Source: an uncultured bacterium | Lineage (GTDB): Bacteria; CALINM01 | Assembly (NCBI GenBank): GCA_938045315.1 | Contig: CALINM010000174.1 | Span: forward strand, 1 to 6,401 | DNA length: 6,401 nt | Direction: 5' to 3' | Part shown: positions 1 to 5,778 of the stretch, piece by piece | Layout: each line of letters begins with the position of its first letter | Numbering within the stretch: the first letter of the stretch is position 1 | Made by a program: the position numbers and the translations under genes | The notes under the pieces: model-generated | The model's input: the letters and a program-made list of their open reading frames with translations, nothing else | Told to the model about the DNA's origin: nothing | Database searches by the model: none

Positions 1-1220
1 ATATCATCTATTCTTTGAACACCTTTGATTATGCATTTTCCGGCAAGAGCCTTTTTCAGCCTTGGTATAGTCATAAGTGCACCGAAATAATCAGTTTCCG
101 TTAAGAAAATAATGTATTCATCAATTTTCTTTTCTACAAACCAATCGGATTCTCTAATGACATTATGTACAGTAGAAACTATATCAGTAATCGTCTTCCT
201 AATATCCTTTTCTGTATAGCTCCTTTTTATATCTTCAAAATTTTCAATTCTAATACCGAGCATAGAAAGTTTTCTATCATATCTTAATGCTTTGAAAATT
301 TCTTTATTAACAAAATCCTTAAAAATATCCCAGTAGTAAGCATTTGTTTCATAATCTTTTACACTGCATTTCCTTAGTGATTCAAATCTCATAGCATTTT
401 CAAAAGCAAGGGGAATAAATTCACAAAAATGAAGTGCCTTATTAAATTCCTTTTCCCTAAATCCTTCTTTTAACTGGGGATTTAAAATTTTAACCAAACA
501 GTATATCCGAGCGTCAGTTCCTATAGGGAAATTAAGCTCCTCCTTTCTAAAGAAAAAAGATTGCCCGCCTTTATTAATAGTTTCTCTATGAATCTTATTT
601 TCGAAATGCAAAAACTCTACTTCACCTTTATGACGATCATAAACCAAATATTCATCATTTGGATCATTTAACATATAAAGTATGGCAGTTTTACCGAAAG
701 TGAAGGTAAGAAGCTCCTCAAGAAGTTGATCTTTCAACTTATTAATTTCCAAATTTACCACAAGTCTAAGAAGACTTCGATAAATACTTATCAATTCAAT
801 TAATTCTATATTTTCATAAAGAAAAAAGTTTAATTTTTTCTCCATACTCTTCTTTTTAATTAGTCTAGTTAAAACAAAGAGCACCTCTTCACCACTATAA
901 GGCTTAAGTATAAAATCACTTATACCCTTTTTTAAATAATCATTTACATAACTAATCATCTCTTTAGAACCAATAAGGACAATATCAGCTTCCTTACAAA
1001 TAGTTTTTATTTCCTTAACTTTTTCAACAATAGAGTTATTTGAATCTGGTTGCCCCAAGAGTATTACATTGTATTTTGATCTTTTTAGAGATTCTATGCA
1101 ATCACTATAAGTAGAAGCCTCTTCCACATTAAAACCATTTTTAAATAGAAAATTGACAAGCTCTTTACGCGACTCTAGAGTGTCGTCAATAACAAGAATT
1201 TTATTCTTTTCCATTTTCAT
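1..1220 (-). CDS. Receiver-GAF-GGDEF-like signalling protein with degenerate active sites (3' end outside window)
   Basis: This frame stays open from the ATG at 1220 to position 1 with no stop, giving 406 visible residues; the C-terminus is outside the window. Residues about 7-125 form a CheY-like receiver: the acidic pair is D12-D13 (in ILVIDD), the switch position is S85 and the conserved Lys-Pro is K106-P107. The position of the phospho-acceptor Asp is Gly (LLG at 54-56), so ordinary phosphorylation looks impossible. A helical linker leads to a GAF-like region (about 150-295, ending FENAMRFES). A GGDEF-like domain follows from about 305, where the signature reads KIDEY (365-369) and the first metal Asp is Arg, so cyclase activity is not expected. 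The start is directly after the TAA of the upstream nuclease gene; a second in-frame ATG at 1214 is possible, and the ribosome site is weak for both. It is the third gene of the miaB operon. Its role is probably protein-protein or ligand sensing, and the partner is unknown. Confidence 0.85.
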   Translation of the reverse strand, partial: MKMEKNKILVIDDTLESRKELVNFLFKNGFNVEEASTYSDCIESLKRSKYNVILLGQPDSNNSIVEKVKEIKTICKEADIVLIGSKEMISYVNDYLKKGISDFILKPYSGEEVLFVLTRLIKKKSMEKKLNFFLYENIELIELISIYRSLLRLVVNLEINKLKDQLLEELLTFTFGKTAILYMLNDPNDEYLVYDRHKGEVEFLHFENKIHRETINKGGQSFFFRKEELNFPIGTDARIYCLVKILNPQLKEGFREKEFNKALHFCEFIPLAFENAMRFESLRKCSVKDYETNAYYWDIFKDFVNKEIFKALRYDRKLSMLGIRIENFEDIKRSYTEKDIRKTITDIVSTVHNVIRESDWFVEKKIDEYIIFLTETDYFGALMTIPRLKKALAGKCIIKGVQRIDD

Positions 1221-1706
1221 TTACATGCTATATTTACCAAAAGCTTCGTCTGGTATGTTCTTAAGTATATCTTCCCACTGTTTTTCATCAAGGTGTTGAT
1301 CATCAGGAATAGAAGCTATATCCAGAACAGTGCTATTTACAAAAATTGGCACATTATACCTTAAAGCCAATGCAATAGAATCGCTTGGCCTTGCATCTAT
1401 AACAATTTTGTTCCTTTTTTGCATCAGTATAAGTTCAGCATAAAATGTTCCTTTATCAAGTTTACTAATATTAACATTTACCAATTTGCCACCAAAAGAG
1501 TTTATAATATCAATACATAAATCATGTGTTAATGGTCTATGCAACATTATACCCTTTAAGGCCATTAATATTGATTGGGCTTCAAAAATACCAATCCATA
1601 TTGGTAAAATCCTGTTACCACCTTTTTCTTTTAATAATAAAACTGGTGTTTGATTAACATTATCATAAAGTAGTGTTAAAACCTTTACCTCTATGTAATT
1701 TTTCAT
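1221..1706 (-). CDS. Bifunctional nuclease (DUF151/BFN) family protein
   Basis: This 161-residue cytoplasmic protein matches the DUF151 (PF02577) family along its whole length. Recognisable blocks are LPIWIGIFEAQSI at 34-46, RPLTHDL at 57-63, YAEL at 89-92 and the family hallmark DARPSDSIALALR at 104-116. It ends in FGKYSM, a tail style I associate with bacterial members, and has no added UvrB/C-like domain. Plant and bacterial homologues are called bifunctional nucleases with RNase and DNase activity, but the physiological substrate in bacteria is poorly defined, so the function is by family only. The start ATG is preceded by a Shine-Dalgarno sequence that overlaps the miaB stop codon, and the stop codon touches the ATG of the receiver gene. 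This tight packing suggests translational coupling in a three-gene operon. Nothing in the sequence looks truncated or transferred. Confidence 0.93.
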   Translation of the reverse strand: MKNYIEVKVLTLLYDNVNQTPVLLLKEKGGNRILPIWIGIFEAQSILMALKGIMLHRPLTHDLCIDIINSFGGKLVNVNISKLDKGTFYAELILMQKRNKIVIDARPSDSIALALRYNVPIFVNSTVLDIASIPDDQHLDEKQWEDILKNIPDEAFGKYSM

Positions 1707-1709
1707 TTA

Positions 1710-1715
1710 CCCCTC
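1710..1715 (-). promoter_or_regulatory. Ribosome binding site overlapping the miaB stop codon
   Basis: On the minus strand the sequence TGAGGGGTAAATG holds the miaB stop (TGA), a GAGGGG Shine-Dalgarno sequence sharing two bases of that stop, and the ATG of the DUF151 gene. The spacing of three bases is short, but the purine run is strong. The layout supports translational coupling of the two genes. Confidence 0.6.
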
Positions 1716-3033
1716 ATTTTATTAAATAACCTTTCAAAGAATTTTTTAATCCTTTAGTTATCTTCACATAAACAATTTTACCTATCATATCATCTAAATT
1801 CCCCTCATCATACATAACATTTGTTACCCTAAAACATGGGGTTCTTCCCACCAACTCTTTATGACTTTTACTATTTTTTCCCTCTATTAACACAGGCAGA
1901 ATCCTACCCTCCATCTGTTTATTTTTCTCATAAGTAATTTCTTTTTGTAAAGTTTGCAAAACTTCTAATCTAATTTGTTTTACTTCCTCAGAAACTACGT
2001 TTTCCATAGTAGATGCTTTTGTTCCCGGTCTCGGCGAAAACTTAAAAGAAAAAGCACTATCAAACCTTACTTTTTGATATAGATCAATAGTATCCTGAAA
2101 ATCTTTTTCATCTTCACCTGGAAAACCCACAATTATATCGGTTGTAATTGACATTTCTGGGCATACTTTTCTTAATCTATCAACCTTTTCAAGATATTCT
2201 TCCCTTGAATACTTCCTATTCATGAGTGATAAAATTTTATTTGAACCAGATTGTACTGGCAAATGAATGTGAGGACACAGTTTATCTAATATACTAAAGG
2301 CATCGATTAACTTATCTGTTAAATCCTTTGGATGGGAAGTGGTAAACCTTATCCTTTTTATATCTTCAATTTTAGAGACCTTTTCAAGCAAACTAACAAA
2401 TCCATCTTTAAGCCCCCTATCAAGACCATATGAATTTACATTTTGTCCTAAAAGCATAACTTCTTTTACACCTAACTCTCCCAATCTTCTAATTTCATCT
2501 AAAATTTCATTCTCATTTCTACTAATTTCTCTACCTCTGACATAGGGAACTATACAATAGGAACAAAAATTATTACACCCCTGCATTATAGGGATTAAAG
2601 CTCTTACGCCGGGATAATAAATCGTACCTAAATCTCTTTTATAGTCATTACTATCCCCTATTGCAATAACTTTCTCACCCGTATTCCTTACTTTATTCAA
2701 AAACTCCGGTAATCTATTTATCTGATGGGGCCCGAACACAATATCGATATATGGAGCTTTATTAAGAAGATTTTCACCTTCTTGCTTGGCTACACAACCA
2801 CAAACACCTAATATCACATCTCTTGTGTATTTAATATTTTTAACTCTTCCCACAAAGCTTAAAACTTTTTTTTCAGCTTTGTCACGAATACTGCATGTAT
2901 TAACAAGTATTATATCTGCTTTTTTTACGCTCTCAGCCTTTTCAAATCCCAGAGACAATAATATAGAAGCCATATATTCGCTATCTGCCTCATTCATTTG
3001 GCAACCATAAGTTTCAATATAAAAGCTTTCCAT
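1714..3033 (-). CDS. miaB: tRNA-2-methylthio-N6-dimethylallyladenosine synthase MiaB
   Basis: MiaB is a radical SAM enzyme that adds a methylthio group to N6-isopentenyladenosine at position 37 of tRNAs reading UNN codons. The 439-residue length is normal. The N-terminal methylthiotransferase domain carries three cluster-binding cysteines, C11 (YGCQMNE), C47 (NTCSIRDKAE) and C80 (GCVAKQ). The radical SAM motif CNNFCSYC supplies C153, C157 and C160 and is followed by IVPYVRGRE, which marks MiaB rather than RimO or MtaB. A TRAM RNA-binding domain occupies about 375-437. The ATG at 3033 is the only usable start, because an in-frame stop lies at 3063-3061 with no ATG, GTG or TTG between. No Shine-Dalgarno sequence precedes it. 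It is the first gene of an operon, followed 7 bases later by the DUF151 gene. Its product is generally linked to decoding fidelity and iron/sulfur status. Confidence 0.97.
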   Translation of the reverse strand: MESFYIETYGCQMNEADSEYMASILLSLGFEKAESVKKADIILVNTCSIRDKAEKKVLSFVGRVKNIKYTRDVILGVCGCVAKQEGENLLNKAPYIDIVFGPHQINRLPEFLNKVRNTGEKVIAIGDSNDYKRDLGTIYYPGVRALIPIMQGCNNFCSYCIVPYVRGREISRNENEILDEIRRLGELGVKEVMLLGQNVNSYGLDRGLKDGFVSLLEKVSKIEDIKRIRFTTSHPKDLTDKLIDAFSILDKLCPHIHLPVQSGSNKILSLMNRKYSREEYLEKVDRLRKVCPEMSITTDIIVGFPGEDEKDFQDTIDLYQKVRFDSAFSFKFSPRPGTKASTMENVVSEEVKQIRLEVLQTLQKEITYEKNKQMEGRILPVLIEGKNSKSHKELVGRTPCFRVTNVMYDEGNLDDMIGKIVYVKITKGLKNSLKGYLIK

Positions 3034-3042
3034 ATTAGTCTG

Positions 3043-3071
3043 ATTATAATGTATTTTAACCTATAAAGCAA
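3043..3071 (-). promoter_or_regulatory. Putative sigma-70 promoter of the miaB operon
   Basis: On the minus strand there is a perfect TATAAT (3048-3043) and, 17 bases upstream, TTGCTT (3071-3066), which matches the first three bases of TTGACA. Only nine bases separate the -10 box from the miaB ATG. Transcription would therefore start about two or three bases before the start codon, giving an almost leaderless mRNA. The absence of a Shine-Dalgarno sequence in front of miaB agrees with this. The prediction comes from sequence alone. Confidence 0.5.
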
Positions 3072-3080
3072 TTTTTTATA

Positions 3081-3110
3081 TTCAATTTAAAAATCTTTTT
3101 TTGATATAAT
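3081..3110 (+). promoter_or_regulatory. Putative sigma-70 promoter of the glutamate synthase family gene
   Basis: A perfect TATAAT lies at 3105-3110. The best -35 candidate is TTCAAT at 3081-3086 with an 18-base spacer, a weak match. Predicted transcription starts near 3117, leaving an untranslated leader of about 33 bases that contains the strong ribosome site. The region is shared with the divergent miaB promoter, and the two -10 boxes are about 57 bases apart. I saw no convincing operator palindrome between them. Confidence 0.5.
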
Positions 3111-3136
3111 ACAATTTCTAAAATTAAACTTGGAAA

Positions 3137-3142
3137 GGGAGG
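3137..3142 (+). promoter_or_regulatory. Strong ribosome binding site
   Basis: GGGAGG lies seven bases before the ATG at 3150, inside a longer purine run (AAAGGGAGGA). It is the best Shine-Dalgarno sequence in the window and fixes the start of the glutamate synthase family gene. Its strength suggests a well-translated product. Confidence 0.8.
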
Positions 3143-3149
3143 ATATAAA

Positions 3150-4790
3150 ATGCTTCAATGGCCTAAAACAAACGATGTCTTAGGAACAACAAACCGTGGT
3201 AACCCATCAGAATCAGGATTGTGTACCTTATGTAGAGCTGACTGTCAAGGAAAATGTGAAACATGGCTCTCTAGCTTGGTTGGTAGAAAGTTACTTTACC
3301 CAAGAGATTTTGGTTATGTTACAGCAGGTAGCTCTAATACTACAGCTATTGGTGTTAATTACAATGCCTTAAGAATTCAGGGTTATTGTTACGGAGCAAA
3401 AGGCTTACCAAAGGGCCTTTCAAATTCCCCGGATGATTGTATATTTCCAAATGTTTCAATTGAAACATCCTTTGGAAATAAAGTAAAAACTAAAGCAAGA
3501 GTTCCTGTGATGACAGGTGCCTTGGGTTCAACCTTTGTTGCCGCTAGATACTGGGAATCTTTTGCTACGGGTGCAGCATTAGTTGGGTTCCCCATAGTCG
3601 TTGGAGAAAATGTTGTGGGTGTTGATAAACAAGCTGAGTTTAAAAATGGCAAAGTAGTAAAATCCCCCGAACTGGATAGAAGAATTGAAACATTTCTCCG
3701 CTATTTTGATGGATATGGGGCAATAATTGTGCAGATAAATGTGGAAGATACAAGAAATGGAGTTGCTGAGTATGTGATTGATAAATACGGGGACAAGGTA
3801 ATAATTGAGTTAAAATGGGGGCAAGGAGCAAAAGATATTGGTGGTGAAATCCAGGTTACAGACTTAGAATATGCTATATTTTTAAAGAAAAGAGGTTATG
3901 TTGTTGACCCCGATCCAATGCTTCCAGAAGTACAGGAAGCCTTTAAACACAAAGCAATAAAATCCTTTGCGAGACACAGTAGATTAGGTTACACTGATTT
4001 AAACGATGTTAATGAAGTTCAAGAAGCTTTCAATAAAGAAGTAAAAAGATTACGCAAACTTGGTTACAAAAGAATAACATTAAAAACTGGTTCCTATGGG
4101 ATGGAAGCATTAGCGATGGCTATTAAATTTGCATCAGATGCAGGTTTAGACTTACTTACGATTGATGGATCTGGTGGTGGCACAGGTATGAGCCCTTGGA
4201 ATATGATGGAGACATGGGGTGTACCTTCAATACTACTACATTCAAAAGCTTATGAATATGCCTCCATATTAAAAACTCTTGGAAAAAATGTAGTGGATAT
4301 GGCTTTCGCAGGTGGACTTGCAAGAGAAGACCATATCTTTAAAGCTATAGCATTAGGTGCTCCTTTCGTTAAGCTTGTTTGTATGGGAAGAGCAGCAATG
4401 ATACCTGGTTTCCTTGGTTCCAATATTGAAGGTGTTCTAAGACCTGAAAGAAAAGCAGCTGTGAATGGTAATTGGGATAAACTTCCCGCCTCGGTTACAG
4501 CCATCGGCGAAAAAGAGGATGAAATTTTTGCCTCTTACTATGATGTGGAAAAAAAAGTTGGAAAAGATGAAATGAAAAATATACCCTTCGGTGCCATAGC
4601 AATGTGGACTTTAATGGATAAACTCTCAGCTGGATTACAGCAGTTACTAGCAGGTGCAAGAAAATTTACTCTAAGTGAGATATCAAGGGATGATCTTGTT
4701 GCTGCAAATAGGGAAACAGCCAAAGAAACCGGTATACCCTTTATCACCGATGCTCTTGATGAAAGCGCAAAAAGAATACTTAAGAGTTAA
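3150..4790 (+). CDS. Stand-alone FMN-binding glutamate synthase family protein
   Basis: This 546-residue protein corresponds to the FMN-binding synthase domain of glutamate synthase (PF01645). It has no N-terminal glutaminase domain and no C-terminal GXGXG domain. Matching motifs are KWGQGAKDIGG at 222-232 (the K-GQGAKPGEGG block of GltB), IDGSGGGTGMSP at 338-348 (the DGGTGASP block) and MAFAGGLAREDHIFKAIALGA at 384-404 (the flavin-phosphate region). The cysteines that hold the 3Fe-4S cluster in classical GltB are absent; only C411 remains there. Instead the N-terminus carries C25, C28, C32 and C36 in a CxxCxxxCxxxC arrangement that could bind a different cluster. The start is fixed by a strong ribosome site, and a terminator follows directly, so it may be transcribed alone. 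Family knowledge suggests a flavin-dependent role in ammonia/glutamate metabolism, but the electron donor and substrate are not evident. No gltD-like partner is present in the window. Confidence 0.88.
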   Translation: MLQWPKTNDVLGTTNRGNPSESGLCTLCRADCQGKCETWLSSLVGRKLLYPRDFGYVTAGSSNTTAIGVNYNALRIQGYCYGAKGLPKGLSNSPDDCIFPNVSIETSFGNKVKTKARVPVMTGALGSTFVAARYWESFATGAALVGFPIVVGENVVGVDKQAEFKNGKVVKSPELDRRIETFLRYFDGYGAIIVQINVEDTRNGVAEYVIDKYGDKVIIELKWGQGAKDIGGEIQVTDLEYAIFLKKRGYVVDPDPMLPEVQEAFKHKAIKSFARHSRLGYTDLNDVNEVQEAFNKEVKRLRKLGYKRITLKTGSYGMEALAMAIKFASDAGLDLLTIDGSGGGTGMSPWNMMETWGVPSILLHSKAYEYASILKTLGKNVVDMAFAGGLAREDHIFKAIALGAPFVKLVCMGRAAMIPGFLGSNIEGVLRPERKAAVNGNWDKLPASVTAIGEKEDEIFASYYDVEKKVGKDEMKNIPFGAIAMWTLMDKLSAGLQQLLAGARKFTLSEISRDDLVAANRETAKETGIPFITDALDESAKRILKS

Positions 4791-4799
4791 AACACACAA

Positions 4800-4829
4800 A
4801 AAGAGGGTAATAAAACCCTCTTTCTTTTT
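4800..4829 (+). terminator. Intrinsic terminator after the glutamate synthase family gene
   Basis: A perfect nine-base stem (AAAGAGGGT at 4800-4808 pairing with ACCCTCTTT at 4815-4823) has a six-base AATAAA loop and is followed by C and five Ts. It sits ten bases after the TAA stop at 4788-4790. The A-rich upstream flank could let it act in the other direction too, but no convergent gene is present. It separates the gene from the agmatine pathway genes downstream. Confidence 0.9.
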
Positions 4830-4859
4830 ACTCTTCAAAATAAAATTTTTTTTTGTTAG

Positions 4860-4865
4860 TATAGT
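4860..4865 (+). promoter_or_regulatory. Possible -10 box of aguB
   Basis: TATAGT (five of six matches to TATAAT) lies exactly seven bases before the aguB ATG at 4873. It is downstream of the terminator and of a run of nine Ts at 4846-4854. No good -35 box is seen at 16 to 18 bases, so this is tentative. If used, the transcript would begin at or next to the start codon. There is no Shine-Dalgarno sequence before aguB, which is compatible with leaderless translation. Confidence 0.3.
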
Positions 4866-4872
4866 AAGTTCT

Positions 4873-5778
4873 ATGAAAAAGGAAAATTCAGTAAAAATAG
4901 GTTTAATACAGTCTTCTTGTGTTGAAGATATAGAAAGCAATTTCAATAATACGCTTAATTACATTTATCAATTAATCGATAATAAAGTAAATATTATTTG
5001 TACACAAGAACTATTTACATCGCTTTACTTTTGCCAAACTCAAAAAATAGAGTTCTTTCAATTAGCAGAAGAATTAAAGGAAACAAACGAAAGAATTAAA
5101 AGATTGTCAAAGGTAGCAAAAAGCAATAAAGTGGTCATAATTGCGTCTTTTTTCGAAAAAAGAGCTGAAGGATTATACCATAATACAGCTTTAGTTTTTG
5201 ATGCAGATGGAACTATTTTAGGTAAATATAGGAAAATGCATATTCCCGATGATCCCCATTTTTATGAAAAATTTTATTTCACCGCCGGTGATACGGGATA
5301 TAAGGTTTTTAGAACAAAATTTGCTCCTATTGGTGTTTTAATATGCTGGGATCAATGGTTTCCAGAAGCGGCAAGAATAATCTCACTTAAGGGTGCTAAA
5401 ATTCTTTTTTATCCCACCGCAATAGGCTGGTTGCCATCGGAAAAGAAAGAGCATGGTAAAAAGCATTACAACTCATGGGAGATTATTCAAAGATCCCATG
5501 CTATAGCAAATGGAATTTTTGTAGCATCTGTAAACAGAACTGGTTATGAAAAATTACCCGAACTTTGTGAAGGTATTGAATTTTGGGGTAGCAGTTTTGT
5601 ATGTGATCCCTATGGTGAAATAATAGCCAAGGCTCCAGTTAATGGAGATTATTTGCTTACAGCAACATTAGATTTATCAATTATTGATGAAAAAAGAAAT
5701 ATTTGGCCCTTTTTAAGAGATAGAAGAATTGATAGTTATAAAGAAATCCTTCAAAGGTTCATTGATGAAGAAAATTAA
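4873..5778 (+). CDS. aguB: N-carbamoylputrescine amidohydrolase (nitrilase superfamily)
   Basis: AguB hydrolyses N-carbamoylputrescine to putrescine, CO2 and ammonia, the last step of the agmatine route to polyamines. The 301-residue protein is a single carbon-nitrogen hydrolase domain with the full Glu-Lys-Cys triad: E46 in CTQELFTSLYFCQ, K121 in KYRKMHIPDD and C158 in GVLICWDQWFPEAAR. Blocks typical of AguB rather than other nitrilases are YEKFYFTAGDTG (131-142), FYPTAIGW (179-186), QRSHAIANG (206-214) and WPFLRDRRID (278-287). The same frame is open back to an ATG at 4675, but that start would run through the upstream gene and the terminator, while homology begins at SVKIGLIQ, so the ATG at 4873 is chosen. 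No ribosome site is evident. The stop overlaps the start of aguA by 14 bases, so the two are probably co-translated. Confidence 0.95.
   Translation: MKKENSVKIGLIQSSCVEDIESNFNNTLNYIYQLIDNKVNIICTQELFTSLYFCQTQKIEFFQLAEELKETNERIKRLSKVAKSNKVVIIASFFEKRAEGLYHNTALVFDADGTILGKYRKMHIPDDPHFYEKFYFTAGDTGYKVFRTKFAPIGVLICWDQWFPEAARIISLKGAKILFYPTAIGWLPSEKKEHGKKHYNSWEIIQRSHAIANGIFVASVNRTGYEKLPELCEGIEFWGSSFVCDPYGEIIAKAPVNGDYLLTATLDLSIIDEKRNIWPFLRDRRIDSYKEILQRFIDEEN
5753..5757 (+). promoter_or_regulatory. Ribosome binding site of aguA inside aguB
   Basis: AAAGG within the last codons of aguB lies seven bases before the ATG at 5765. This spacing supports that ATG as the aguA start rather than the later in-frame ATGs at 5798 and 5810. 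Confidence 0.55.

Noticed and set aside
2339-3010. Two plus-strand open frames inside miaB (2339-2545 and 2786-3010).
   Set aside because: They are antisense shadows of a gene with complete MiaB motifs, have Ser/Pro/Leu-rich compositions typical of shadows, and have no ribosome site or recognisable motif.
1714-3033. Reading the radical SAM gene as RimO or MtaB instead of MiaB.
   Set aside because: The CNNFCSYC-IVPYVRGRE block and the overall length and N-terminal YGCQMNE match MiaB, not the other two methylthiotransferase families.
3041-3050. The palindrome ATTATAAT as an operator between the divergent genes.
   Set aside because: It is eight bases of pure A/T and coincides with the -10 box of miaB; such palindromes are frequent by chance in AT-rich spacers.
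4675-4872. An in-frame upstream extension of aguB starting at the ATG at 4675 (66 extra residues).
   Set aside because: It would overlap the end of the glutamate synthase family gene by 116 bases and run through the terminator hairpin and a T-rich spacer. The added residues do not resemble a nitrilase or a signal peptide, and family homology begins just after the ATG at 4873.
3389-4946. Several minus-strand open frames opposite the glutamate synthase family gene and the start of aguB.
   Set aside because: They lie antisense to coding sequence with clear protein motifs, overlap each other irregularly and show no start signals or recognisable domains.
4873-5778. Other nitrilase-family roles for aguB, such as beta-ureidopropionase or omega-amidase.
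   Set aside because: The AguB-type blocks (ELFTSLYFCQ, YPTAIGW, WPFLRDRRID) and the overlapping agmatine deiminase gene make N-carbamoylputrescine the clear substrate.
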